DNA of 19,895 nt from CAXGUU01 sp964012875 (GTDB lineage Bacteria; Pseudomonadota; Gammaproteobacteria; Ga0077536), in contig CAXGUU010000022.1 in assembly GCA_964012875.1 (NCBI GenBank), positions 1-19,895 on the forward strand, read 5' to 3'. Every line of letters starts with the position of its first letter. Positions within the stretch are counted from its first letter, which is position 1. The position numbers and the translations under genes are program-made. Under the pieces are notes generated by a model, which worked only from the letters and a program-made list of their open reading frames with translations, did no database searches and was not told the DNA's origin. Below, in pieces: positions 6,153 through 14,898 of the stretch.

Positions 6153-7151
6153 ATGTCCTCCATAGCAGTCATTGGCGCCGGTATATCGGGCCTGGCAGCC
6201 GCGAAGCGACTCAGTGGTGTCGGCCACGCAGTACGGATTTTTGAACGAGGAAGAGCCGTGGGCGGACGCTGCGCTTCTGAACGCCACAGCGCCTTGCGAT
6301 TCGATAAGGGGCCGCCCTTTTTCGAGGCGCGCGATCCCAAGTTTTTAAAGACAGTCGAACAATTCGAGCGTGCAGGTGTGGTTCGGGCATGGACGGGGCG
6401 GGTGGTGCAGATTACGCCGCGCGGGCAGTTTCCTTGTCCCTCCGAGCTCCGCCTCGTTGGCGCGCCGGACATGCGCGCCATTCCCGAGTACCTCGCTACG
6501 GGTCAGGCTATCGCTTTCAAAACGAATATCGCCGAGGTCAAGTTTCGTGGGCGTCACTGGACTCTACGAACTGAGTCGAACGACGACATCGACACATTCG
6601 ATGCCCTGGTCCTGGCCATGCCGCCCGAGCAAGCGCTGCACCTGTTGTATTGGGAACCGACCGCTGCCGATTGGTTGAGCCGGGCACACTCGGTACCGCG
6701 TTGGGTCGCAATGCTCCATTTCGAGCACCCATTAGAGCTCTATTTCGATGCCGCCCACGTTTCGCACGAGCAAATTCAATGGATCGCGCGAGAATCCAGC
6801 AAGCCTGAACGGTCAGAACACGAGACTTGGACGGTGCATTCGACATCGACCTGGTCTCAGAGTCGGGTTGCTCACGACCCAGCCAAAGTGGCTGGCGAAC
6901 TGGCGGATACATTTCGCGCTATCGTAAATCACGGTGGCGGCGAACCCGCCTTTTCTCGAGCCCACCGCTGGAAGCTGGCCGAGGCGCATTCATTGAAACC
7001 CCTGGGGCCACTGACCGATTCGATAAGGCGGTTGGCTGTTTGTGGAGATTGGGCGACGGACAGTAGCGTCGAAGGCGCGTATCTGAGCGGCTGGGACGCC
7101 GCCGAAAAACTCGCCAAGAGCCTTGAGTCGGCAAACAGGTTGACGGCGTGA
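6153..7151 (+). CDS. Renalase-like FAD-dependent oxidoreductase
   Basis: The product is 332 residues, close to Pseudomonas renalase. The N-terminus has the dinucleotide-binding GAGISG (residues 8-13) with the ribose-binding Glu31 in FERGRAVGGRC. FFEARDPKF, the central RESSKPER..ETWTVHST..WSQ block and HRWKLAEA follow. The C-terminal VCGDWATDSSVEGAYLSGWDAA is the flavin-closing motif. Bacterial renalases oxidise 2- and 6-dihydro isomers of NAD(P)H back to NAD(P)+, a metabolite-repair role in the cytoplasm. A wider FAD amine-oxidase role is possible, since the specificity residues cannot be judged here. The open frame extends to TTG 6084, but the flavin motif begins right after ATG 6153, so I chose that; its ribosome site is weak. 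A 150 bp gap separates it from the HiPIP gene. Confidence 0.88.
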   Translation: MSSIAVIGAGISGLAAAKRLSGVGHAVRIFERGRAVGGRCASERHSALRFDKGPPFFEARDPKFLKTVEQFERAGVVRAWTGRVVQITPRGQFPCPSELRLVGAPDMRAIPEYLATGQAIAFKTNIAEVKFRGRHWTLRTESNDDIDTFDALVLAMPPEQALHLLYWEPTAADWLSRAHSVPRWVAMLHFEHPLELYFDAAHVSHEQIQWIARESSKPERSEHETWTVHSTSTWSQSRVAHDPAKVAGELADTFRAIVNHGGGEPAFSRAHRWKLAEAHSLKPLGPLTDSIRRLAVCGDWATDSSVEGAYLSGWDAAEKLAKSLESANRLTA

Positions 7152-7255
7152 AGCGGCCTGGGCTCACCGCAACGTCCAAAGCGCGACCGTCTGGACCCGT
7201 AGATCCGTTTCGATCTGCATCGTAGCGGCGCGCTACCGTACGAGACTGAATTTTC

Positions 7256-7570
7256 GTGAACCTACTTGACCAAATCGATCATCTTGCGGTTCAGGTCGAT
7301 AACATCGAGCGGGCGGTAAGTTGGTATCGGCAGCATTTCAACTGTCAGGCAGTCTACTGCGACCAATCGTGGGCACTACCGAAATTCCGTAATCTCAATG
7401 TGGCGCTTGTTTTGCCGGGGCAACATCCTGCGCACCTGGCTGTGTTGGGGACGGACCCCTGCTCATTTGGTGCGCCCAACAGCCACCGCGATGGCACATC
7501 TTCAGTTTACATTTCGGATCCGTGGGGAAACACCGTCGAGGTGATGCACGCGGACGGAGAACTTCGTTGA
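7256..7570 (+). CDS. VOC-superfamily (glyoxalase-like) protein
   Basis: The product is 104 residues, one VOC module pair. IDHLAVQVDNIERAVSWYRQHF opens the first beta-alpha-beta unit, and SVYISDPWGNTVEVMH closes the second. Candidate metal ligands are His9, His60 and Glu95, the usual VOC positions. Members include glyoxalases, dioxygenases and resistance proteins, so the activity cannot be named. The start is GTG 7256, which places the conserved DH at residues 8-9 as expected. The stop overlaps the TTG start of the following short-chain dehydrogenase, so the two are translated together. It probably belongs to the run that begins with the HiPIP. Confidence 0.8.
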   Translation: MNLLDQIDHLAVQVDNIERAVSWYRQHFNCQAVYCDQSWALPKFRNLNVALVLPGQHPAHLAVLGTDPCSFGAPNSHRDGTSSVYISDPWGNTVEVMHADGELR

Positions 7571-8331
7571 GTGAACGTGGGGACCGCGCTCAGCGCGGTA
7601 TCGCCGTCGTCCATGGCGCGTGCGGCGGCATCGGTGCCGCGCTCGTCGATCACTTGATTAGCGGTCAACAATTCAACACCGTGATCGCTACGTGTCGAAA
7701 TGTGGCGCACATGCATCACATAGCCGGCTGTGGAGGCGATGTCGTGGTGCCCCTGGAAATGGATGCAACTGACGAAGCATCAGTCCATTCAGCGGCGTTG
7801 CACGTCGCGTCGCTTAACCTGCCCATCTCCCTGATGGTGTGTTGTATCGGCATGCTTCATTCTGCGAACTCGCAACCCGAACGACGGTTGATGGACGTCA
7901 GTGCTGATCGATTGGTCGAATCTTTCATGATCAATGCGATCGCACCGACACTCATCCTGAAGGCATTTTTCCCATTACTCGTGCGCAGTGATTCGCCGGT
8001 GATTGCCAATCTCTCGGCGAAGGTGGGCAGCATCTCCGATAACCGCCTCGGCGGGTGGTATAGCTACCGCGCGTCGAAATGCGCCCTTAATATGTTAACC
8101 ACGACAGCGGCTCTCGAACTGGCACGAAGAAACCCGAAAGGTGTTTGCGTCGCCATTCATCCGGGCACTGTCGCAACGACGCTTTCCCTCCCCTTCACCG
8201 CACGGCTGCCAAGCGGCCAGACTCGCGAACCTGCGGTCGCTGCAAAACAGATCGTCGGCGTCCTGGAGCACCTTTCTGTTGCAGATAGCGGTAAATTTCT
8301 GGCTTGGAATGGCGATGAAATACCGTGGTAA
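7567..8331 (+). CDS. Short-chain dehydrogenase/reductase, C-factor-like
   Basis: The product is 254 residues with a Rossmann fold. The cofactor loop is HGACGGIG (residues 16-23), a variant of TGxxxGIG. The active site is Y167-x3-K171 in YSYRASK, with the preceding serine in NLSAK. The closest subgroup by pattern is the C-factor/CsgA-like SDRs, which have the NAIAP and HPGTVATTLS blocks. The open frame begins at 7522, but GGAGA at 7556-7560 sits six bases before TTG 7567, which overlaps the VOC stop (TTGA). I place the start there, indicating translational coupling. The substrate is unknown. C-factor-like SDRs often sit near stress- or light-response genes, which fits the upstream regulator. 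Confidence 0.85.
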   Translation: MSERGDRAQRGIAVVHGACGGIGAALVDHLISGQQFNTVIATCRNVAHMHHIAGCGGDVVVPLEMDATDEASVHSAALHVASLNLPISLMVCCIGMLHSANSQPERRLMDVSADRLVESFMINAIAPTLILKAFFPLLVRSDSPVIANLSAKVGSISDNRLGGWYSYRASKCALNMLTTTAALELARRNPKGVCVAIHPGTVATTLSLPFTARLPSGQTREPAVAAKQIVGVLEHLSVADSGKFLAWNGDEIPW

Positions 8332-8395
8332 TCAAACATGGATCGATTCTGCTTGTCGCTCATTGTGAACTCGGACTTTGATAGAGGGCTTTAGC

Positions 8396-8836
8396 ATGAA
8401 AACCGCATCGAACAGTGCCTGGGACCTACGTGAAATCGACACCTGGCTCAACAAAGCGTCGATTCCGTGCCGATTTTCCTGCGTCACCGACGACGGCTAC
8501 CCTCACGTCACCTCGTTGTGGTTTCTGTACCGGAGCGGGACCTTGTTTTTCAGCGTCCAGGAGGACATGCGGTTACTGAAATGGGTCAACGCCAACCCTA
8601 AGTGCGGCTTCGAGATTGCCGGTGATCAACCGCCATACCGGGGCGTTCGCGGTCACGGTGAAACGTCTGTCGTTCGGGCCGAGGAACTGCCGGTGCTCGA
8701 CAGTCTGGTCTCGCGGTACCTGGGTGATCGACAGCCTAAACTCAGCGCCTGGCTGAAATCTCGCACTGATACTGAACGAACTATGCGACTCGATATCAAC
8801 TGGGTGACTTCGTGGGACTACTCCGCACGCATGTAA
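8396..8836 (+). CDS. Pyridoxamine 5'-phosphate oxidase-like FMN split-barrel protein
   Basis: The product is 146 residues with the split-barrel pattern. PCRFSCVTDDGYPHVTSLWFLY forms the first strands, LFFSVQEDMRLLKWVNANP the flavin-facing segment, and PPYRGVRGHGE the later strand. These proteins bind FMN, F420 or heme and usually act as reductases or oxidases of small cytoplasmic molecules; the exact role is open. The open frame extends six codons upstream to TTG 8378, but GAGGG lies seven bases before ATG 8396 and decides the start. It follows the SDR by 64 bp and is the last gene of the rightward run, facing the CoA-transferase gene tail to tail. Confidence 0.8.
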   Translation: MKTASNSAWDLREIDTWLNKASIPCRFSCVTDDGYPHVTSLWFLYRSGTLFFSVQEDMRLLKWVNANPKCGFEIAGDQPPYRGVRGHGETSVVRAEELPVLDSLVSRYLGDRQPKLSAWLKSRTDTERTMRLDINWVTSWDYSARM

Positions 8837-8896
8837 TTTGCCGATTCTCGGATTTGGCAAAAGGTGGCGTCTGACGCCCGATCGCGGAACGAATAT
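8837..8896. terminator. Convergent gap with two hairpins, possible bidirectional terminator
   Basis: Two inverted repeats lie between the convergent FMN split-barrel and CoA-transferase genes: TTTGCC (8837-8842) with GGCAAA (8856-8861), and GGCGTC-T-GACGCC (8866-8878). The second is a perfect 6 bp stem with a one-base centre. No strong T-run follows, so this is only a weak terminator call. Confidence 0.3.
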
Positions 8897-10099
8897 TCAC
8901 GCATCCAGCGAACGGTGTAGCACACCGTCGGATTCAAGCTGCTTGATGTCATTGGCTGATTTGCCAAGCAGCTCACCTAACACTTCGTGGTTATGTTCGC
9001 CGAGCAGTGGCGCGTCGTAGTGATTGTTTGCCGTGTAACGGGACGAGTGAATGGGATGTCCGGGCATTTGAAATTCGCCGGCAATTCGATCGTTGACCGT
9101 GCGCACGGTGCCGCGCTCGACCAGGTGTGGATAGGTCACCGTTTCGTTCACATTCAACACCGGCGCACAGGGCACATCGTAAGCCTCAAGATGCTCGATA
9201 GCGCTGGGCACATCGGCGAATTCACCAAGCCAGGTTTCAATTAGGGCAACGACGGTTTCACGTTGTTCCAACCGGACCGCGTCGGTCGCCCAGGCCGGGT
9301 CGTCAACGAGCTCGGGCCTCGACATGGCGGCGCACAGATCGGGCCAATGCTGCAGAAAGGCCATGATGAGTACATCGCCGCCCGGTCCGCGAAAGACGCC
9401 CGTCGGGCACAGATAACGCGATTGACTGCCGCTTCTCGACGGCACGATCGCGCCGCCGCTACCGCTAAACTGATGAACGTTGACCTCATGACAATGGTAG
9501 TAACTGTCGAGGATGGCAACATCGAGATGCTGGCCCTCGCCGGTTGCGGCGCGATTCAATAACGCGGCGGCCACTGCAAACGCGGCGGTAACGCCAGTAC
9601 TCACGTCGCCCAATGCTGCGTTAGGCAGCGCCGGCGCACGATCCACTTCTCCGATGATCGACGTGATCCCGGCATAGGCCTGGGCGATGTAGTCGTAACC
9701 AGGCTTCTCCGCAAGCGGACCGGACTGGCCGAGCGCTGAAATAGAGCAAAGAATGATGTCGTCGCGTAAGGCTTTTAAAGCCTCGTAGCCGAGCCCTTTT
9801 CTTTTCATGATGCCCGGCCGGTAATTTTCTACGACGACGTCACAGTGGGGTACGAGCTGGCGTACCAGTTCGAGTCCGGCCTGGCTCTTGAGATCAACAC
9901 AAACGCTTTTCTTGTTTAGGTTCTGCTGCACGAAATGGAGGCTGCGTTCGTTGTCGAAGCGCGAGAAAGCGCGCGTCATATCACCGCCCGGCGCCGATTC
10001 GACTTTGATCACTTCCGCACCCATCTCGGCAAACATGCGGGTGCAGGTCGGTCCCGCAACCGCGCGTGTTAAATCAAGCAGGCGGATGCCGCTTAACAT
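8897..10099 (-). CDS. Class III CoA-transferase (CaiB/BaiF family)
   Basis: The product is 400 residues, the normal family length. It moves CoA between carboxylic acids. The N-terminal LSGIRLLDLTRAVAGPTCTRMFAEMGAEVIKVE is the standard CoA-binding opening. The nucleophile is Asp165 in GDVSTG, matching Asp169 of formyl-CoA transferase. VVENYRPG, GYDYIAQA and the late APVLNVNE are also typical. The frame is open 41 codons further upstream to 10222, but similarity begins at ATG 10099, so I start there; no clear ribosome site precedes it. It is divergent from the glutathione S-transferase gene across about 375 bp. It should activate or exchange an acid in the catabolic region, but the acid is unknown. 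Confidence 0.92.
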   Translation of the reverse strand: MLSGIRLLDLTRAVAGPTCTRMFAEMGAEVIKVESAPGGDMTRAFSRFDNERSLHFVQQNLNKKSVCVDLKSQAGLELVRQLVPHCDVVVENYRPGIMKRKGLGYEALKALRDDIILCSISALGQSGPLAEKPGYDYIAQAYAGITSIIGEVDRAPALPNAALGDVSTGVTAAFAVAAALLNRAATGEGQHLDVAILDSYYHCHEVNVHQFSGSGGAIVPSRSGSQSRYLCPTGVFRGPGGDVLIMAFLQHWPDLCAAMSRPELVDDPAWATDAVRLEQRETVVALIETWLGEFADVPSAIEHLEAYDVPCAPVLNVNETVTYPHLVERGTVRTVNDRIAGEFQMPGHPIHSSRYTANNHYDAPLLGEHNHEVLGELLGKSANDIKQLESDGVLHRSLDA

Positions 10100-10474
10100 G
10101 TGTTGCTGGGTTGAACTTACTATGCTCGCACTCCCTTTGGGTGACGACGGGGACCGCGCGGTTGCTGCAAGCGCGCCGTCACCTAGCAGCGGCAGTTCAG
10201 GTTGACGCGCTTGGTGTTGCAAAATTACTCGCCACTCGGGAAATATTGCGTGAGGTCGGCCGCGCCGTGAACAGTGGATGGGTGCCGCGGCGTTGATATT
10301 TTCTGGAGAGTCGCCAGGGTTTCTAACCGGCTGTTGTGTCGATAGTTGGCGTCGCTTGGACCGGCTCGCCGAATAACAGCCCGAAAACTCAACCTGGAAT
10401 TACTCTTGTGGGGTGTAATAATCAGCTTCACGATCGTTGTCAGACCAACTACAGCAAAGGATGAAAACCCAAAC
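10100..10474. promoter_or_regulatory. Divergent CoA-transferase/GST intergenic region
   Basis: About 375 bp with no gene of its own. The upstream extensions of both flanking frames are open here but carry no family similarity. A TAATAAT stretch at 10416-10422, preceded by TG, could be the -10 of the GST promoter. It overlaps the right arm of an inverted repeat, ATTAC (10399-10403) / GTAAT (10415-10419), which might be an operator. No good -35 is present. Confidence 0.3.
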
Positions 10475-11077
10475 ATGAAAGTCTATTTCGCCCCAAACTC
10501 GCGAGCTGTTCGCACCGTATGGCTGCTCGAGGAAATCGGCTTCGACTATGAGCTCGTTCGTTTCGAACTTGGCCAGAAAGAAATGCGCAGTCCGGAATAC
10601 ACCAGGGTCAACCCGAATGGCCGCGTGCCGACCCTGATCGATGGCGATACGACGATCAGCGAAAGCACTGCCATTGCACAGTACTTGGGCGCGAAATATG
10701 CGCCGGAATTGACGCCCGGCCCGGACGCGGCGAATTTTGTGACCTATCTGCAATGGTTGCACTATGCGGAAGGCATGATCATGCCGCCCATCAACAATTA
10801 CGTGGTCGAGACCATCCTGCTGCCGCCGGAACGTCGCAACGAGGAAATCGCGGCGCGATCGCTGAAGCTGCTGAATCGAACACTGGGCGCGGTCGAGGCA
10901 CACATGGCCGGGCGTGAATTTCTGGCCGACGACTTTACTGTCGCCGATACGATTACCGGCCACGCGGTCATGATGTCCCGGCGTCTTGGGGCTGATTTCG
11001 GCAAGTGTCCTAATCTAACGGCCTATGCCGATCGGCTTGAAGCGCGCGACGCGTTCAAACGGGCCGAAACGGTTTGA
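10475..11077 (+). CDS. Glutathione S-transferase
   Basis: The product is 200 residues. The N-terminal thioredoxin-like domain starts KVYFAPNSRAVRTVWLLEE, with Ser9 as the likely glutathione-activating residue. NPNGRVPTL gives the cis-proline Pro52, and Glu63-Ser64 in ISESTAI bind the gamma-glutamyl group. The C-terminal helical domain carries LADDFTVADTITGHAV, the N-capping and hydrophobic staple region. It should be a cytoplasmic enzyme that conjugates or isomerises electrophiles. The frame is open 43 codons upstream, but the fold begins at ATG 10475. The nearest AAAGG is about 14 bases away, so the ribosome site is poor. It is followed 121 bp later by a secreted PQQ-type dehydrogenase and lies opposite a CoA-transferase, a set that fits catabolism of an organic compound. 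Confidence 0.92.
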   Translation: MKVYFAPNSRAVRTVWLLEEIGFDYELVRFELGQKEMRSPEYTRVNPNGRVPTLIDGDTTISESTAIAQYLGAKYAPELTPGPDAANFVTYLQWLHYAEGMIMPPINNYVVETILLPPERRNEEIAARSLKLLNRTLGAVEAHMAGREFLADDFTVADTITGHAVMMSRRLGADFGKCPNLTAYADRLEARDAFKRAETV

Positions 11078-11198
11078 GTGATGTTTGATCGCTCGGGGCG
11101 TGGGGGCTTGCGCCCGCTCGTGCGGACCGAACTCGCTCGCTGTACTGTCAATTTCGATTTCGAACTTGGGTTCAGAATTGCTTCCTAGGAGCATTAAG

Positions 11199-13049
11199 AT
11201 GCGCTTCATATTCCTGGTTTTGGTCGCCACGATTCTCGTGACTGTCGCTACCGTCACCATGGCCGTCGGGCGCGATGGCGAGACGGTTTATCAGCAAACC
11301 TGTGCGAGCTGCCATGACTCCGGTGTCGCCCGCATGCCGTCGAGACAGGTGCTGGAGGCATTACCAACGGGTCGAATCGTGTCGTCGCTCGAAACTGGCG
11401 CTATGCGCGTTGTCGGTACATTTCAGCTTGACGGCGCCGAGCGCGTCGCGGTCGCCGAGTACCTCACCGGTACGCCCTACGATACGAATTGGGCGGCGAG
11501 CGATAATCAATGCGATGACGCTGCTGCCTGGCCGGCTGGCGATCCGTTTGAAAAACCACATTGGAACGGCTGGGGTAACGGACTCAGCAATACGCGCTAT
11601 CAGCGTCCGAAAAATGCCCGCCTGAACGCCTCGGACGTACCCAAACTGGAACTCAAGTGGGCCTTTGCGCATCCCGGCGAAACATTTGTTGAATCGCAAC
11701 CGACGGTCGTCGGCGGGCGTGTGTTTGTCGGCAGTCCCAGCGGAAAAGTCTATGCGCTCGATGCGGCTACCGGATGTACCCACTGGACATTTCAGGCGAG
11801 CGCGTCAGTCAAGTCGGCCGTCACCATTGGCAAAATTACCGATGGTGTTTACGGCGTTTTCTTTGGCGACCAGGCGGGCCGGGTTTATTCACTCGATGCG
11901 GCGACTGGCGAGCTCCGGTGGGCCGACCAGGGTGACGACCATCCATCCGCCCGCGTCACGGGCAGCGTGCAGATTTACAAGGGCAGGGTCTATGTGCCGA
12001 TGGCGTCACTCGAAGAAGCCCTGGCCATGGATCCGGACTACCTGTGCTGCGTTTTCCGCGGCAGCGTCATTGCTTACGACGCTGCGAGCGGTGAACGCCA
12101 CTGGAAGCGCTACACCATCAGCCAGGAACCGACGACCGAAGGTAAGACCACCGACGGCAAGCGCATGGTGGGCCCGTCCGGCGCGGCCGTGTGGTCCGCG
12201 GTCACCATCGACCCGGCGCGGCAGCGGTTTTACGTGGGGACTGGTGACAACTACTCCAACCCGACGTCACAAACCAGTGACGCCATTGTCGCGATGGATT
12301 TGAATACGGGCGAAATGTTGTGGACCTACCAGGGTGCAGCAGGCGACGCATGGACTGTTGGTTGTACAACGGTGCCGAAGGTCAACTGCCCCCAAGAAGA
12401 CGGGCCCGATGTTGATATGGGCGCCTCGCCTATTCTGGTTAAACGTTCGGACGGTCTTGAAGTGCTGCTGGCGGGCCAAAAGAACGGCGTCGCTCATGCC
12501 ATTGACCCGAACGCGAGTGCCAGGGTCTTGTGGAAGCGCAAGGTCGCCGAAGGCGGCGTCCAGGGCGGGCTGCAGTGGGGCCAGGCAACGGATGGAAAGG
12601 CGCTCTACGCCTCGCGCTCGGATTCGCGTTGGCTGTCTGAAGGAAACATCACTGCCGACGTGCAGCTGGACCCGAACGCGGGCGGCGGCCTGGTCGCGCT
12701 CGATCTCCTCAGCGGAGAGGTGTTGTGGGAAGCGCCCGCGGTTGATTGCACAGGGCGCGAGCGCTGCAGCCCGGCCCAGCCCGCGGCTGTCACGGCGATA
12801 GCGGGGGCGGTGTTCTCGGGATCGGTCAGCGGCGAGATGCGCGCTTTCGACAGCGCAACCGGTGAGGAAATCTGGCGCCACGATAGCGCGCGTGAATACG
12901 CAACGGTCAATGGTGCGCGCGGCACCGGCGGCGCGATTGATCAGGCCGGGCCTGTCATCGTTGATGGCCGGGTCTACTTCAATTCCGGTTATGCCAAGTG
13001 GGGCGGTAACCCTGGTAACGTGTTGCTTGTGTTTGGCCTCGCTGAGTAA
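11199..13049 (+). CDS. Secreted cytochrome c / PQQ beta-propeller dehydrogenase, polyvinyl-alcohol dehydrogenase type
   Basis: The product is 616 residues. A signal peptide (residues 1 to about 23) is followed by a short cytochrome c domain with CASCH (35-39) and a probable axial methionine in ETGAMRVVG. The rest is a PQQ-type propeller with repeated blades such as GGRVFVGSPSGKVYALDAATG, GRVYSLDAATGELRW and SGEMRAFDSATGEEIWRHD. The heme-then-propeller order, WNGWGNGLSNTRYQ and the blade pattern are those of polyvinyl-alcohol dehydrogenases, periplasmic enzymes that oxidise secondary alcohols and pass electrons through the heme. AGGAG seven bases before ATG 11199 decides the start; the open frame to 11085 is a false extension. 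No oxidised-PVA hydrolase and no PQQ synthesis genes are nearby, so the natural substrate may be another alcohol. Confidence 0.88.
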   Translation: MRFIFLVLVATILVTVATVTMAVGRDGETVYQQTCASCHDSGVARMPSRQVLEALPTGRIVSSLETGAMRVVGTFQLDGAERVAVAEYLTGTPYDTNWAASDNQCDDAAAWPAGDPFEKPHWNGWGNGLSNTRYQRPKNARLNASDVPKLELKWAFAHPGETFVESQPTVVGGRVFVGSPSGKVYALDAATGCTHWTFQASASVKSAVTIGKITDGVYGVFFGDQAGRVYSLDAATGELRWADQGDDHPSARVTGSVQIYKGRVYVPMASLEEALAMDPDYLCCVFRGSVIAYDAASGERHWKRYTISQEPTTEGKTTDGKRMVGPSGAAVWSAVTIDPARQRFYVGTGDNYSNPTSQTSDAIVAMDLNTGEMLWTYQGAAGDAWTVGCTTVPKVNCPQEDGPDVDMGASPILVKRSDGLEVLLAGQKNGVAHAIDPNASARVLWKRKVAEGGVQGGLQWGQATDGKALYASRSDSRWLSEGNITADVQLDPNAGGGLVALDLLSGEVLWEAPAVDCTGRERCSPAQPAAVTAIAGAVFSGSVSGEMRAFDSATGEEIWRHDSAREYATVNGARGTGGAIDQAGPVIVDGRVYFNSGYAKWGGNPGNVLLVFGLAE

Positions 13050-13198
13050 ACGCGCGAACGGGCGATGCTCGTACTGAGCCCTGGTGCTTTCGCACGCAGC
13101 GCAGACGGACGTTCGAATTAACCTGCGCCGACCTCATCACGCCGGCCTGGTCAGCTATCCTTTAAACAGGTGGCTGGAATCAGGACCGTGCTTCGCCG

Positions 13199-13969
13199 AT
13201 GGAACAATCGTCGCCAGGTGACCAACCTTTTGTATGGCCGAGTACGCTGGCGCTTGAAAACTCGGCGCCGCTCCGTTGGCTCAGCCGCGGTTTTGCTGAC
13301 ATTCTCGGCGCGCCGTTGGCGAGCCTGTTTTATGGCTTGATATTGAGCGGGATGGGGTTTGCGCTCACCCGGTTTTTTGACGGCGCCACGGGATTAGCCC
13401 TGACCACGGGCTTTTTGATCGCAGGCCCGTTTCTCGCGGTGGGGTTGTACGACATCAGTAGACGTTTGGAACAATCGCAACACGTCGCGCTCGGTCCAAC
13501 GCTGACAGCCTGGCGGATTAATGCGCAGGGCATAGGGTTGTATGCGTTGATTCTTATGCTGTCGCTCGCGATATGGATACGCGTATCGGTGGTCATGGTG
13601 GGGACGTCCATCCCCGACCAGATCAATTCAATCGGCGAACTTGCTTCGGTGTTGATCGCTAACTCACAAATGTGAGTGGCCTCCGCGATTTACGTGGCCG
13701 TCGGCGCCGTACTCGCGGGGTTTGCGCATGCGAACTCGGTTGTGGCACTGCCCATGCTGCTCGACGGCCATGGTATAGACCCGATATCGGCCATGATCGT
13801 GAGCGTTAATCTGCTCAGAAAAAATCCGTTGCCGTTGATGCTGTGGGCAGCCATCATCGTCGGCCTGACCGCGGTCGGCTTTTTCCTGTGGTTTATAGGT
13901 CTGGCCATCGCGGTCCCGTTAATCGGCCACGCGACCTGGCACGCCTACCGCGACAGCATTGCGGATTGA
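13199..13969 (+). pseudogene. DUF2189 membrane protein gene interrupted by in-frame TGA
   Basis: Two open stretches (13199-13675 and 13676-13969) share one frame and are separated only by a TGA at 13673-13675. Together they match a whole DUF2189 protein of about 256 codons. The first part has LRWLSRGFADI, SGMGFALTRFF, then FLIAGPFLAVGLYDISRRLE, and a hydrophobic segment. The second has AIYVAVGAVLAGFAHANSVVALP, MLLD, a long helix and PLIGHATWHAY at the end. Neither half alone is a normal member. The protein would be an inner-membrane protein with several helices and unknown function. The gap after the TGA holds no ribosome site for GTG 13676. A genuine nonsense mutation, a sequencing error, or readthrough would all give this picture. 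Confidence 0.78.
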
Positions 13970-14048
13970 ATACACCTCCGATCGCTTGGCAAAAGGGCGA
14001 CGGCCTGCGCAGGGTTCAGTCGCAGCGCCGCCCCTGGATAACGCTGCG

Positions 14049-14807
14049 CTAGAGGTTGCCCTTGTGCTGCACGCCATCGACGGTCAACGTGACGCCGGAA
14101 ACCCAACTCGCCTTTTCCGACGCTAGGAAGACCACCGCATTGGCCACTTCTTCCGGTTTACCCAAACGCCCCGATGGTACTGTCGCGAGGACGCTGTCGT
14201 AGAACGCGCGGTCGTCGTTTTTGAGTTGTTCCCAGAAACCGCCCGGGAACTCGATCGAACCGGGTGCAACGCAGTTCACGCGAATCCCTTGCGGGGCCAG
14301 GTTGTTTGCCATGCATTTCGAATGACTGATCAAGGCCGCCTTGGCCGCGCAGTAGGCGGGCATCGGCAGCGACACGTCGTGTCCCGATATCGAAGAGATA
14401 TGAATGATCGAGCCACCGCCCTGGGCGTCGAGCCAGGGTACGACCTGGCGCGAGGCGCGCACGCTCGCCATCACGTCGATGTCCATGCTGGCCTGCCAGC
14501 CGGCGTCATCATCGGTGATGCCAAAACCCGATGGGTTGTTGACCAGGACATCAACGCGGCCAAGGGTATCGTGGGCGCTGTCAAGGAAGGCGGCGAGGGC
14601 GTCACCGTCAGCAACGTCGCAGGTTGCGGCATGCACCGTTACACCTTTTGCTTCAAGTTCTCCGCGCGTGGCCTCCAGGGCTTCCGCCGTGCGGGCGCAG
14701 ATGGCGACATTTGCGCCTTCATCGGCAAATGCGTGCACAATTGCGCGGCCAATACCACGGCTGCCGCCGGTGACGATAGCGCCTTTTCCTTTGAGTCCAA
14801 GATCCAT
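14049..14807 (-). CDS. Short-chain dehydrogenase/reductase (classical SDR)
   Basis: The product is 252 residues. TGGSRGIG (residues 13-20) binds the nucleotide, CDVAD and the variant NNPSG (90-94, usually NNAG) follow, the catalytic serine is in HISSISG, and the active pair is Tyr152-x3-Lys156 in AYCAAKAAL. The C-terminal SGVTLTVDGVQHKGNL is typical of the 3-oxoacyl-reductase-like subgroup. It is a cytoplasmic NAD(P)-dependent oxidoreductase of unknown substrate. AAGGAG six bases before the ATG supports the start. It is divergent from an LLM-class flavin monooxygenase gene over 225 bp and has a fair promoter upstream. It converges with the DUF2189 gene. An opposite-strand open frame of similar length is a shadow. 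Confidence 0.93.
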   Translation of the reverse strand: MDLGLKGKGAIVTGGSRGIGRAIVHAFADEGANVAICARTAEALEATRGELEAKGVTVHAATCDVADGDALAAFLDSAHDTLGRVDVLVNNPSGFGITDDDAGWQASMDIDVMASVRASRQVVPWLDAQGGGSIIHISSISGHDVSLPMPAYCAAKAALISHSKCMANNLAPQGIRVNCVAPGSIEFPGGFWEQLKNDDRAFYDSVLATVPSGRLGKPEEVANAVVFLASEKASWVSGVTLTVDGVQHKGNL

Positions 14808-14898
14808 GATGTGCTCCTTCGCGTAGCTGCTTTACAAAATGATCACCCAGCCGCCGTCGCGCGGATCAGGCGTCGTCGTCAAATCGGTTCGTCTGAAG

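Noticed and set aside
13673..13675. Selenocysteine at the DUF2189 TGA
   Set aside because: No stable hairpin of bacterial SECIS type follows the TGA, and DUF2189 is not a known selenoprotein family.
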